In this document: positions 45,051 through 55,026 of the stretch, piece after piece
Layout: each line of letters starts with the position of its first letter
Position numbering within the stretch: the stretch's first letter is position 1
Assembly: GCA_020636095.1 (NCBI GenBank)
Contig: JACJYN010000002.1
Span: forward strand, 1,488,001-1,552,000
Reading direction: 5' to 3'
DNA length: 64,000 bases
DNA from: Lewinellaceae bacterium
Lineage (GTDB): Bacteria > Bacteroidota > Bacteroidia > Chitinophagales > Saprospiraceae
The notes under the pieces: model-generated
Database searches by the model: none
Told to the model about the DNA's origin: nothing
The model's input: the letters and a program-made list of their open reading frames with translations, nothing else
Translations under genes and position numbers: made by a program

Positions 45051-47321
45051 ATGCGGTTACTACAAACAACGCGCCGGCACAGCGCTCTATTTTGCCTGCC
45101 CTTCCTGCTCGCCGGCTCTCTGCTTGCACAGGAGCCGGTAGGCCTGGTCAATCCTTTCATTGGCACGTCGAATTACGGCGCTACCCATCCCGGGCCAGTG
45201 CTGCCGGCGGGGCTGGCCTCGGTGTGCCCCTTCAACGTCGCCTTCAAAAAGGGAGCCGGGAATGTTTTTGAAAAAGACAGCGAGTGGCATTCCCGCCCCT
45301 ATGTCTATGAAAATAATTTCCTGACCGGCTACAGCCACGTCAACCTCAGCGGTGTAGGCTGTCCCGACCTCGGCAGCATTCTGCTGATGCCCACCACCGG
45401 CGAGCTGGAATTCGACCCCGAACAATACGGCAGCACCTACCAGGGGGAGCAGGCCAGCCCTGGCTATTACACCCATACCCTCGATAAATACGGCGTGCAG
45501 GTAGAACTTTCCGCCACGCTGCGAAGCGGCATCAGCCGGTACACCTTCCCCGCCGGGCAGGCCAACGTACTGCTCAACCTGGGGCTGGGGCTGACCAACG
45601 AAACCGGCGCTATGTTGCGGGTAGTATCCGGACAGGAGGTAGAGGGCTTTAAGATGATCGGCGACTTCTGCTACAACCCCGAAGATGTCCGGCCGGTATA
45701 CTTTGTGGCCCGCCTCAGCCAACCGGCCCTCCACTTCGGCGCCTGGAAGAAAATGCCCAAATATCAAGGTGCAGAAGCTGACTGGACGAAATACGACGAC
45801 ACCTACAAGCCCTACCCGGCTTTCCGGCAGGAAGTCGCCGGAGACAACGTAGGAGCGTACTTTTCCTACAACCTGCCGGAAGGGGGTGTCATTGAAGTGA
45901 AAGTGGGCGTTTCCTACACCAGCATCGAACACGCCCGCCTCAACCTGGAGGCCGAACAACCGGGCTTCGACCTGGAAGGTACGCGCCGCAGCGCCCGCCA
46001 GGCCTGGAACGAACTGCTGAGCCGCATCGAACTGAAAGGCGGCGCCAGAGAAGATCAGGCCATATTCTACACCGCTCTGTACCACCTGCTGCTGCATCCC
46101 AACATCCTGCAGGATGTAAACGGCGACTACCGGGCCATGGAGTCAGGGGCTATCCTCAATACCGGCGGCAAAAACCGCTATACCGTTTTCTCTCTTTGGG
46201 ATACCTACCGCAACGTACATCCATTCCTCAGCCTGGTTTATCCGGAACTGCAGCTCGACATGGTGCACAGCATGGTGGACATGTACCGCGAGAGCGGCTG
46301 GCTGCCCAAATGGGAACTGCTGAGCATGGAAACCAGCGTGATGGTCGGCGACCCCGCCACCCCCGTCATTGCCGATACCTGGCTGAGGGGGCTGAAAGGG
46401 TTTGACGTGGAAGCCGCCTACGAAGCGGCCCGAAAAGCAGCCACCCAACTGGAAAACAACAAACTAAGGCCTGCCCTGGCCTATTACGACTCGCTGGGAT
46501 ATATCCCCGAGAACAACGAAGCCAGGGTAGGGGGCACCGTCTCCACCACCCTCGAGTACAATATTGCCGACTGGAACCTGGCGCAGCTGGCCAATGCCCT
46601 GGGTAAGGACGAGGACTATCAACGATTCCTGAACCGCTCCTATTCCTACCGCAACTACTTCGATCCGCAGACCGGTATGCTCCGCCCCCGCATGAAAGAT
46701 GGCAGCTGGCTGGACCCTTTCAACCCCGAGGCAGGCAAAAACTTCGAACCCGTTATCGGTTTTGTCGAGGGCAACGCCTGGCAATACCGCTTTTATGTGC
46801 CGCATGACATCAAAGGCCTGAAAACGCTGCTCGGAGGAGACACTGCTTTCTTCGAAGCGCTGAAGGCCTGTTTCGATACAGATAACTATGACATGGCCAA
46901 TGAGCCGGATATCACTTACCCCTTCCTTTTCAATTATATCCCGGGCCAGGAGCACTTCACCCAGCAAACGGTGCGCCGGTTGATGCGGCAGTATTACTTT
47001 AACGCCCCCGAGGGCCTGCCTGGCAATGACGACACCGGCGCCTTATCCGCCTGGCTGCTTTTCAGCATGATGGGCCTCTACCCTACCTGCCCCGGGGATA
47101 TGGACTTTGCCCTTACCAGCCCGGTTTTCGATGAAGTGAAAATCCAACTCGATTCCCGATATTACCCCGGTACGGAACTCATTCTTGAAACCGTGAATGC
47201 CAAGGGGGATGAACACTTGCTCATCGATACAATGGAGTGGAACGGGCAAAGGCATACTTCCTATTTCATCAGCCATCAGGAGTTGGTGCAAGGGGGGCGG
47301 TTGAGGTTTCTTCTGAGGTGA
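45051..47321 (+). CDS. GH92 family alpha-mannosidase (first copy)
   Basis: A 756-residue exported enzyme. A signal peptide (FCLPFLLAGSLLAQ) is followed by the GH92 opening VNPFIGTSNYGATHPGP. The conserved Glu region SMETSVMVGDPATPVIADTW is near residue 430 and GNDDTGALSAWLLFSMMGLY near residue 660. GH92 enzymes are calcium-dependent exo-alpha-mannosidases. Compared with the second copy at 55027, the segment ANEPDITYPFLFNYIPG replaces NEPSHHIAYLYAYAG, so the two probably differ in linkage preference. The ATG at 45051 gives a proper signal peptide. Confidence 0.92.
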   Translation: MRLLQTTRRHSALFCLPFLLAGSLLAQEPVGLVNPFIGTSNYGATHPGPVLPAGLASVCPFNVAFKKGAGNVFEKDSEWHSRPYVYENNFLTGYSHVNLSGVGCPDLGSILLMPTTGELEFDPEQYGSTYQGEQASPGYYTHTLDKYGVQVELSATLRSGISRYTFPAGQANVLLNLGLGLTNETGAMLRVVSGQEVEGFKMIGDFCYNPEDVRPVYFVARLSQPALHFGAWKKMPKYQGAEADWTKYDDTYKPYPAFRQEVAGDNVGAYFSYNLPEGGVIEVKVGVSYTSIEHARLNLEAEQPGFDLEGTRRSARQAWNELLSRIELKGGAREDQAIFYTALYHLLLHPNILQDVNGDYRAMESGAILNTGGKNRYTVFSLWDTYRNVHPFLSLVYPELQLDMVHSMVDMYRESGWLPKWELLSMETSVMVGDPATPVIADTWLRGLKGFDVEAAYEAARKAATQLENNKLRPALAYYDSLGYIPENNEARVGGTVSTTLEYNIADWNLAQLANALGKDEDYQRFLNRSYSYRNYFDPQTGMLRPRMKDGSWLDPFNPEAGKNFEPVIGFVEGNAWQYRFYVPHDIKGLKTLLGGDTAFFEALKACFDTDNYDMANEPDITYPFLFNYIPGQEHFTQQTVRRLMRQYYFNAPEGLPGNDDTGALSAWLLFSMMGLYPTCPGDMDFALTSPVFDEVKIQLDSRYYPGTELILETVNAKGDEHLLIDTMEWNGQRHTSYFISHQELVQGGRLRFLLR

Positions 47322-47384
47322 GGGTGGTTCGGTGTTTCGGTGGTTCGGTACGAGACTGGGTGGGACGGGGGGTAACTTCTCAAA

Positions 47385-47450
47385 AGGGGATAGTTCAAAT
47401 TTCTGTGCCTTCTGAAAAACGCCCCTTGATTTTCAGGAACGGCGTGAGCT
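47385..47450. repeat. Unoccupied copy of the repeat interrupted at 11968-12138
   Basis: It contains GGGATAGTTCAAATTTCTGT, then GCCTTCTGAAAAACGCC and CCCTTGATTTTCAGGAACGG. At 11968-12138 the same two halves occur with a 113-bp element inserted at the CTTCT site, which makes this the natural empty-site comparison. Confidence 0.7.
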
Positions 47451-47531
47451 CAGCCGGACGGAACTTGCGAACAGTCCCCTCAAAAGACGCCAACCCGGAT
47501 TGGGGTTGTGTAAAAAGGGATAGGACAGATT

Positions 47532-47539
47532 TAACTTTG
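47532..47539 (+). promoter_or_regulatory. Candidate -7 box TAACTTTG
   Basis: An exact match to TAnnTTTG. The nearest TTG upstream is at 47506-47508, 23 bases away rather than the usual 19-21. It would give a leader of about 110 bases for the hydrolase gene at 47653. Confidence 0.35.
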
Positions 47540-47652
47540 AGGGCTTAAGTCCGAGCGCAATAGAAAATTGCACCCCGACAACGCTACCTCCGACGCCAAA
47601 AAATTGGCGGCCCAGGCTATAATATAATGATCATCAAAGAAACGATTGAGAT

Positions 47653-48801
47653 ATGGACAAAAGACAATTCCTCAAAACATTAGGCAAAGGAGCTCTGGCT
47701 TCCATGGCTCTGCCCGCCCTATCTTCCTGCGGCGCCGGGCGCCCTGCCGTTTACCCGTTGGTGGACGGCTTGCCTACCAACTGGATTTGGCTGCGGCCTC
47801 AGCTCGGCCTCAGCGATGACGAATGGAAGCAAATCTTCGGCAAGATTCGCGCAGCCGGTATCGAGGCGGTATTGCCGCAAATCTTCAACAGCCGGGAGGC
47901 CTTGTTTGAGATCGGCGTACCGGGAGTGCCCGTCCGGGAGCCCCTGCTGGAGCGGCTCATCCCACTGGCTCACGAGGCCGGCCTGCAGGCCCACGCCTGG
48001 ATGTGGAGTATGCCATGCAATATTCCGGAAATCATAGAAAAGCACCCCGACTGGTTTGCCGTGAATGGGAAGGGGGAGCCTGCCCATGAAAAACCCGCTT
48101 ACGTAGACTATTATAAATTCCTCTGCCCCTGCCACCCCGAAGTGCAGGATTTTGTGCAGGCCCGCGTAGAAGCCCTGGGCAGGATCGAAGGGCTGGATGG
48201 CATACACCTCGACTACATCCGGGTGCCGGACGTCATCCTGGCCGAAGGGCTACAGCCCAAATACGGCATTGTGCAAGACCGCGAATATCCGGAGTATGAC
48301 TACAGTTACTCTACCTACTGCCGCGAACAGTTCAAAGCTCAAACGGGCATCGACCCGCTCACCGACCTGGAGGATCCCTCCGGGAACGAAGCCTGGCGGC
48401 AGTTCCGTTACGATGCGGTTTCCAAATTAGTGAACGACAGGCTGGCGCCCACTGCTCACCGATATGGAAAAAAGATCACGGCAGCCGTGTTCCCCAACTG
48501 GGAAAGCGTGCGCCAGCAGTGGCACAAATGGGATCTCGACGCCTTCCTCCCCATGCTTTACCAGGGCTTCTACAATGAAGATATTGACTGGATCGGCGAG
48601 CAGGTGAAGGCCGGCCTGGAACGGCTCAACAATGACAAACCCATCTACAGCGGCCTGTTTATTCCCCAGCTTTCGCCGGATGAACTGCCCCGGGCCATTG
48701 ACGTTTCCCTCCAGGCAGGCGCCAGCGGTGTCTGCCTGTTTGACTACAGCGCTTTGACGGAGGAGCATTGGGCGGTTGTCAGGAAAACATTGGCAGGATA
48801 A
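47653..48801 (+). CDS. GHL10-type putative glycoside hydrolase, exported lipoprotein
   Basis: A 382-residue protein. The N-terminus MDKRQFLKTLGKGALAS with a following LSSCG lipobox suggests an exported lipoprotein. The TIM-barrel resembles the glycosyl-hydrolase-like 10 family: LRPQLGLSDDEWKQIF, AHAWMWSMPCNIP, and the strand GLDGIHLDYIRVPD, whose Asp residues are probably catalytic, then FPMLYQGFYNED-like sequence near residue 300. The true substrate is unknown. It lies directly downstream of a GH92 gene and convergent with the DeoR gene. Confidence 0.8.
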   Translation: MDKRQFLKTLGKGALASMALPALSSCGAGRPAVYPLVDGLPTNWIWLRPQLGLSDDEWKQIFGKIRAAGIEAVLPQIFNSREALFEIGVPGVPVREPLLERLIPLAHEAGLQAHAWMWSMPCNIPEIIEKHPDWFAVNGKGEPAHEKPAYVDYYKFLCPCHPEVQDFVQARVEALGRIEGLDGIHLDYIRVPDVILAEGLQPKYGIVQDREYPEYDYSYSTYCREQFKAQTGIDPLTDLEDPSGNEAWRQFRYDAVSKLVNDRLAPTAHRYGKKITAAVFPNWESVRQQWHKWDLDAFLPMLYQGFYNEDIDWIGEQVKAGLERLNNDKPIYSGLFIPQLSPDELPRAIDVSLQAGASGVCLFDYSALTEEHWAVVRKTLAG

Positions 48802-48819
48802 AAACATACCCGTTCAACC

Positions 48820-49569
48820 CTATAAAACCCTAACCCCCTTTTCCCGGAACGGCGCCACCGCCGGGTCTTTGGGGGAAAGCTCCGTGACAAGAGTATGGAC
48901 CTGTTCCAGTTCCACGACGCGGAAGGGCTGAATGGTGCCGATCTTATCGGAGGTAACCAGGGCAACTACCTCAGTGGATACCTCGGCCAGTTTGCGCTTC
49001 ACCTGGGCCTCCTCGCGGCGGGTGGTGGTAATACCCAGGCTGGCGTGCAGGCTACGGGCGCCGATAAAACACATATCAGCGTGCAGGTCAGAAAGAAAAT
49101 GCAGCACATCCATGCCGACGGCCACCCGGACGTTTTTCAACACCTTGCCGCCAAAGATAAACAGGTCGATACCAGGATGTGTACAGAGCTCGTTTGCGAT
49201 CGGCAAAGAATTGGTAAATACCGTCGCCTTTAGTTCTTCCGGGAATTGGCGCACCAGTTCCAGGTTGCTGGTGCCGCCGTCGATGATGATGACTTGTCCG
49301 TTTTGAAGGAGGGAGAGGGCCTTTTCGGCAATAATCCTTTTCTGCCCGATGTGGTCGATATTCTGTTCGCGGTACTCTGCAGGTATAAGGGAATTGGCAA
49401 CGGCCCCGCCGTGAACTTTTCGAACAATACCTTTATCTGCAAGTTCTTTGAGGTCGCGCCGGACGGTATCTTCAGAAACTTTCAGCATCCGGCAAAGTTC
49501 CGCAGAACGGACTTTATTGTGCCGGGTCACTTCATCCAGAATCAATTGGTGTCTTTCTTCTTTAAACAT
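48820..49569 (-). CDS. DeoR-family transcriptional regulator
   Basis: A 249-residue cytoplasmic regulator. The N-terminal winged helix contains the DeoR signature (VRSAELCRMLKVSEDTVRRD, LADKGIVRKVHGGA). The sugar-phosphate sensing domain shows IIDGGTSNLELVRQF, VFTNSLPIANEL and FIGARSLHASLGITTT. Such proteins usually repress sugar-catabolic genes until a phosphorylated sugar binds. It is divergent from the SusC gene, which is its most likely target. Confidence 0.92.
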   Translation of the reverse strand: MFKEERHQLILDEVTRHNKVRSAELCRMLKVSEDTVRRDLKELADKGIVRKVHGGAVANSLIPAEYREQNIDHIGQKRIIAEKALSLLQNGQVIIIDGGTSNLELVRQFPEELKATVFTNSLPIANELCTHPGIDLFIFGGKVLKNVRVAVGMDVLHFLSDLHADMCFIGARSLHASLGITTTRREEAQVKRKLAEVSTEVVALVTSDKIGTIQPFRVVELEQVHTLVTELSPKDPAVAPFREKGVRVL

Positions 49570-49937
49570 GAGGCACAGAAAGTTTCAGTCTATGCAGCAA
49601 TAACGCAAAAATCTGTTTCTTTGTTTTTCGGAAACCTGCACACCACGTGAAAGGCATTGCCGTTTTTTGCGTGTTCTGTTTCCATAGAGGGGTGCTAATA
49701 TAAGACAGTAATATAAAAGTAAATTTTAAAATACTGCAAATATTTAAAAGAAATGATCCATTTTGATGTTCAAACAAAATTTACCCTTGACAACCAAACC
49801 ATTCAGGGATAAATAGGCCCAGCTTAAAAAGTCACTTAATCCTGCGCGTTTTTGCTGCCTTTTTTCTTTCATCTGAAAAAAGTTTCATTACCTTTGAAAA
49901 AGTTTATTATCACCAAATCCAAAATTCGGTCCTAACT
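49570..49937. promoter_or_regulatory. Divergent DeoR/SusC control region
   Basis: A 368-bp AT-rich region. The exact box TACCTTTG at 49889-49896 lies 41 bases before the SusC ATG and fits the Bacteroidota -7 element; no good -33 TTG stands at the right spacing, which would fit an activator-dependent promoter. The DeoR promoter must read the other way. I did not see a clear operator dyad. Confidence 0.5.
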
Positions 49938-52900
49938 ATGGAAAAGCGACTTATACTCTTTACATCGCTAGTACTCTTCCTCTCAATGTCAGCCTGGGCC
50001 CAGCGAACGGTCACAGGCAAGGTGATTGATGAGGGCGGAGAGACCCTGATCGGGGTCAACGTCCTGGAGGTCGGCACCAGCAATGGTACGATCACCGATA
50101 TTGATGGTATGTATAGCCTACAGGTGAAAGAGGGCGCCAGCCTTCAGTTTTCCCTCATCGGCTACTCCCCAACTACGGTGGAGGTAGGTGCTCAGAGCAC
50201 TATCGACGTCACGTTGGCGGAAGGGGTTCAGCTCGACGAAGTGGTCGTAACGGCACTCGGTATCGAGCGGAATAAAAAAGCCCTTGGGTACTCCGTAACA
50301 GAAGTATCCGGCGACGACTTCACGGAAGCCCGCGAAATCAACGTCGCCAACGCTCTGGCCGGCAAAGTCGCCGGGGTGAACGTGAGTAACATGGCAACCG
50401 GCCCGGCCGGTTCCAGCCGCGTGATCATTCGGGGCAACAGCTCGCTGACGGGCAACAACCAGCCGCTTTACGTGGTCGACGGTATCCCCATCGACAACTC
50501 CAACCTGGGCAATGCCGGGGAATGGGGCGGCCAGGACTGGGGCGATGGCATCTCCAGCATCAGCCCGGACGACATCGAGACCATGACCGTCCTGAAGGGC
50601 AACACGGCTGCCGCCCTCTATGGCGCCCGCGCTTCCAACGGGGTCATCCTCATCACTACCAAGTCCGGTACCAAGCGCAAAGGCGTTGGCGTAGAGGTGA
50701 GCAGCAACTACACCTTCGATAACATCATCAACACCTACGACTTCCAGAACCAGTATGGATCTGGCGACCGCGGCGCCAAACCCGCCAGCGCCAGCGAAGC
50801 ACAGGCATTCGGGCTGTACTCCTGGGGCGGCCAGTTGGACGGCTCGCAGGTGGTTCAGTGGGACGGCGTAGCCCGCCCCTACTCTGATGTAGGCAACAAC
50901 CTCGACCGCTTTTACCGCACCGGCAGTACCTGGACCAACTCCATGAGCCTCAGCGGCGGCGACGAAAACTACAACTTCCGCATTGGAGTGACCAACCTGC
51001 AGAACGAAGGCATCGTACCCAATTCCGGCCTGGACCGGAACAACTTCACCGGTAAGATCAACGCCAAGTTCTTCGATCGGCTTTCGGCCACGCTGAGCGG
51101 CTCTTACATCAAGGAAGATGTGAAAAACCGCCCGCGCCTGTCCGACTCCCCGGGTAACGCCAACTATACCGCCTGGTCGATGCCGGCCAACGTCAACATC
51201 GAAACCCTCAAGGGGCCCAATGGCGACGGCAGCGACGCCACCGGCGGGGAAAACGACTTTAACGACAATATCTACGTGACCAACCCCTACTGGGCGGCCT
51301 ACCGCTTCCGCGCCGACAACAACAAAGACCGTCTGCTGGGTAACCTGACTCTGCGTTATGATGTCTTCGACTGGTTATTCATCCAGGGCCGTATCGGTAT
51401 GGATACCTACAACGAGCGCCGCACCAACCTGGAGCCTTATGGCACCAACTACATCCCGTTGGGAGCGATCACCGAACGTAGCTATGACTTCACGGAAACC
51501 AATAAAGACTTCATGGTGGGCGTCAACAAGCAATTCGGCTCTATCGGCCTGAATGCCTTTGTCGGCGGCAACCAGATGAAGCAAAATACAGGGTTGGTTG
51601 AAGGATCGGGTAACCAATTCAACATTCCATTCCTGGAGCAGATCACCAATACGCAAAACCGCAGTATAAATTATGATGTATCCGAAGAACAGATCAACTC
51701 GCTCTACGGCTCGGTGGAATTGTCCTACAACAACTACCTGTACCTGACCGGTACGGCGCGCCAGGACTGGTGGTCGACCCTGCCGGAAAACGACAACAGC
51801 CTGCTCTATCCTTCCGTGGGCCTGAGTTTTGTGCTCTCCGACGCGGTTCGGTTGCCGAAAGCGATCACTTTTGCTAAACTGCGTACTTCCTGGGCACAGG
51901 TGGGCGGCGACACCGACCCTTACCAATTGTTGCTGGCCTACGGGCTGTTCGGCCAGGGCCACTTGGGCCAACCGCTGGGCGGCGTCACTTCCGGCCAGAT
52001 TCCCAATACAGCGCTTACCCCGCTGACGAATACCGAGATCGAATTCGGCTTCGACCTGCGCATGTTTAACAACCGCGTTGGAGTGGACTTCTCCTACTAC
52101 GACCGGAAAACGGAGAATGACATCCTCAACGCTGGTGTTTCCAGCACCTCCGGCTTCGGCACCAAGGTGGTCAACGTAGGGGAACTGACCAACAAGGGCG
52201 TGGAACTGTTGCTGTCCGTCGCACCGGTACGCAACAATAACTTCCGCTGGGACGTCTCGTTCAATATGGCCTACAACCAAAGCGAGGTCGTGAGCTTGCT
52301 GGACCCGGAAGTTGACGGCGAATTGCTCCAAGTTGGTATAAGCCGCACTCAGTCCGCCTACATCTTCCAGCAGGAAGGCGAACCCTATGGCATTATCCGC
52401 GGCTATACGTACGCCCGCGACGATAACGGCAACATCATCCTGGATGCCGATGGCCTGCCAACCCGGGGCGATATCGAGAAGCTGGGTGAAGGCATTGCCC
52501 CGCTTACCCTGGGCTTGCGCAATACCTTCGGATACAAGAACCTCAACTTAAGCTTCCTGATCGACGGTAAGTTCGGCGGTGACATCTATGCGGCTACTAA
52601 CTCCTTCGCTTACCTGCGGGGTTTGCACCAGAATACGCTGGAAGTACCGCGAGAACGGCGAGATCGTCATGCCCGACGGCAACGTGACCAAGCTGGAGCC
52701 GCAAAACGTTCAGGATTACTGGAGCCGCGTATCCGGTATTGCGGAAGAATTTGTGGAAGACGCCAGCTTCATCAAGCTGCGCCAGTTAACGCTGTCCTAC
52801 AGCCTGCCCAAGTCGGTCATTGCCAAAACGCCATTCGCAGGCATCAGTGTCAGCCTGGTATACCGCAACCTTACCATCCTGTCTAAAAATGTGGACAATA

Positions 52901-53003
52901 TCGATCCGGAATCCACTTACACCAACGCTAATGCCCAGGCTATGAAATGTTCGGCGTCCCGCAGACCCGCAGCTTTGGTGTTGATTTGAATGTAAGGTTC
53001 TAG
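49938..53003 (+). pseudogene. susC: SusC/RagA-type TonB-dependent receptor, with two compensating frameshifts
   Basis: An outer-membrane glycan importer of about 1021 codons. Signal peptide LFTSLVLFLSMSAWAQ, carboxypeptidase-D-like domain (VTGKVIDEGGETLIGVNV), the SusC TonB-box-like LDEVVVTALGIER, plug (PLYVVDGIPIDN, LKGNTAAALYGARASNGVI), then the barrel. Near 52644, GAAGTACCGC carries one extra base: frame 0 ends soon after, while the next frame continues as YRENGEIVMPDGNV. Near 52937, CAGGCTAT lacks one base, and frame 0 resumes as YEMFGVPQTRSFGVDLNVRF with a stop at 53003. Either these are sequencing errors in a working gene, or a recent inactivation affecting about 98 residues. Confidence 0.9.
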
Positions 53004-53061
53004 GTATTAGGTGTTGGGCTACCCACACCTGATTCTTCTTAACAAAAACAGACAACAGACA

Positions 53062-54582
53062 ATGAAATACATATTAAAAAGACTTTCTCTTTCTGTGTTG
53101 GTGCTCGCCTTCGCCCTGCAATCCTGCAGCGATTTCGGTGACACCAACATCGACCCGCTGGCGGCCACTTCGATCAACCCCGATTTCCAGTTTTCTTTCC
53201 TGCAACTCCGGGTTTCCGGCGAGCGGTACGAAAACTGGCGGACAGTGCTGATCTATTCCTCCACCATGATCCAGCACCTGGCTGCATTGCCCGAATACTG
53301 GTCGGGCGACAAGTACCTCTACAATGCCCAGTACTCCGGCTCCCTGATGGAGCGTTGCTACCAGCAGCAGGTCATGCAGTCCGTAGATTTGATCAATACC
53401 CTGGAAAAAATGCAGGCAGAGGGCGAGCCGGTGGCCAACAAGCTGGCCGTCGCACGCATCTGGAGAGTGGCTATGTTCCACCGGATCACTGACCTGTACG
53501 GAGACATCCCTTATTCCGAAGCCGGCAAAGGCTTTCTGGAGGGCATTGACAACCCGAAGTACGACCCACAGTCGGATATCTACTTCGATATGCTGAAGGA
53601 ACTGGAAGAGGCCACCGCCCAATTGAATGGCAGTGACCCGACCTACGGCAGCGCCGACTTCATCTACGGCGGCGATGTCGATCAGTGGAGGCGTTACGGC
53701 AATTCACTGATGCTTCGCCTGGGCATGCGCCTGACCAAGGTAGATCCAGCTTCGGCTGAAGCCTGGGTTAGGAAGGCGATCGCCGGCGGCGTAATGACCA
53801 GCCAGGATGATTCCGCTAAGGTGCCCCACACCGATGGCCCCGAGGGCATCAACCGCAATGGCATCGGCGAAGTATGGCTGGCCGACGACAACCAGCACCT
53901 CAGCGAATTCTTCGTCAACTGGATGAAGGACAATGGCGACCCGCGCCTCGATGTTCTGGGTGTAGTGCCCAACGGCACCGAGCAGAAGGGCCTGCCCAAT
54001 GGCTACAACGCCACGACCATCAAAGAATACCTGGGCCTCGACCCGACTGATGAGGTGGATATGGACCAGTTCAGCAACGTGAATGACGCTCTGGTTACGA
54101 CGGCTTCTCCGATGATCTTCATGTACTACTCCGAAGTGGAGTTCCTGCTGGCGGAAGCCGCTGTACGTGGCTGGGGCAGCGATGCGGAAGCGCACTACAA
54201 TGCCGGCGTGCGCGCCGCCATGAAACAATACGGCGACCTGTTCACTCCAGGCGCTGCAGTTGAGGATGCCGCCATCGACGCCTATCTGGCCGCCCACCCG
54301 TTCGACGGTTCTCTCAAGATGATCGGCGAGCAGCACTGGGCCGCCAACTTCATGAACGAATACGAGGCTTACGCCAACTATCGCCGCACCGGGTTCCCGG
54401 AACTGACCCCGGTCAACTACCAGGGTAATGTCACCGGCGGACAAATCCCGCGCCGCCTGGCTTACTTCGAAGGTGAAGCCGCCAACAACCCCACAGAGTT
54501 GAATGCAGCGCTACAGCGCCAGGGCATGCCTTCTGACTTTACTCAAATGCTGACTGTTCGGATGTGGTGGGATAAGCAGTAA
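53062..54582 (+). CDS. susD: SusD/RagB-family glycan-binding lipoprotein
   Basis: A 506-residue surface lipoprotein with lipobox LAFALQSCSD. It has the SusD-like helical TPR scaffold (VMQSVDLINTLEKMQ, ARIWRVAMFHRITDLYGDIPYSEA) and the closing segment seen in the family (NEYEAYANYRRTGFPELTPV, IPRRLAYFEGEAANNP), of the SusD-like_2 type. It should form the lid of the SusC channel encoded upstream. The ATG at 53062 starts the signal peptide. A strong terminator follows the stop. Confidence 0.95.
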   Translation: MKYILKRLSLSVLVLAFALQSCSDFGDTNIDPLAATSINPDFQFSFLQLRVSGERYENWRTVLIYSSTMIQHLAALPEYWSGDKYLYNAQYSGSLMERCYQQQVMQSVDLINTLEKMQAEGEPVANKLAVARIWRVAMFHRITDLYGDIPYSEAGKGFLEGIDNPKYDPQSDIYFDMLKELEEATAQLNGSDPTYGSADFIYGGDVDQWRRYGNSLMLRLGMRLTKVDPASAEAWVRKAIAGGVMTSQDDSAKVPHTDGPEGINRNGIGEVWLADDNQHLSEFFVNWMKDNGDPRLDVLGVVPNGTEQKGLPNGYNATTIKEYLGLDPTDEVDMDQFSNVNDALVTTASPMIFMYYSEVEFLLAEAAVRGWGSDAEAHYNAGVRAAMKQYGDLFTPGAAVEDAAIDAYLAAHPFDGSLKMIGEQHWAANFMNEYEAYANYRRTGFPELTPVNYQGNVTGGQIPRRLAYFEGEAANNPTELNAALQRQGMPSDFTQMLTVRMWWDKQ

Positions 54583-55026
54583 TTGTATTAATTAAAGCTA
54601 AGTTTCATACACTTCAACGGGACGCCCCAAAGACAAGCTATTTGGGGCGTCCTTATTTTAGAGAGTTGGCAGTTTTTTTCGACGTTATCCTGTTTCGCGT
54701 TGTCTGTTGTCTGTTACGCTATGCCCTTAAGGCCAGGGGGCAGAGACGGCGCTTCCCACAACCTGTGCCGCCCTGTGGAATATTATCCCACAGAGCCCAT
54801 AAAAGGCCGGAGAAACCAACCGTGGTGCAGTATAACACAGGGGGTGGCCTATCCTCGCCCAGTGAAAATCCTATATCATCAAACACAAGTATCCAATATC
54901 ATGAGACGATTACCCATCCCGGCTATCCGTTTAACGTTCGACACGATTGATGGCCCAAAAGTAGCGGAAGGGCCGGCGCCATTCCGACTTCCGATTTCCG
55001 GCTTCCGACTTTTGTCCAACCTTAAA
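54583..55026. other. Spacer between susD and the second GH92 gene
   Basis: After the terminator at 54620 there is no supported gene. 54982-55009 is four 7-bp units (TTCCGAC, TTCCGAT, TTCCGGC, TTCCGAC). A longer open frame runs through to the GH92 gene but lacks any recognisable protein and would translate the repeat. Confidence 0.5.
54620..54659 (+). terminator. Rho-independent terminator after susCD
   Basis: GGACGCCCCAAA (54620-54631) pairs perfectly with TTTGGGGCGTCC (54641-54652), followed by TTATTTT, 37 bases after the susD stop. It should separate susCD transcripts from the GH92 gene. Confidence 0.93.

Larger units (their letters stand above)
47322..47652. other. Spacer with repeats and a promoter-like box
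   Basis: 47325-47352 is three units of about 8 bp built on GGTTCGGT. 47385-47450 is the uninterrupted version of the repeat split by the 113-bp element at 11995. The promoter box at 47532 and an AT-rich leader follow. No gene is supported. Confidence 0.5.

Noticed and set aside
54700..55026. Longer N-terminus for the second GH92 protein
   Set aside because: It would translate the heptamer array and bury the lipobox 100 residues inside, so the ATG at 55027 is preferred.
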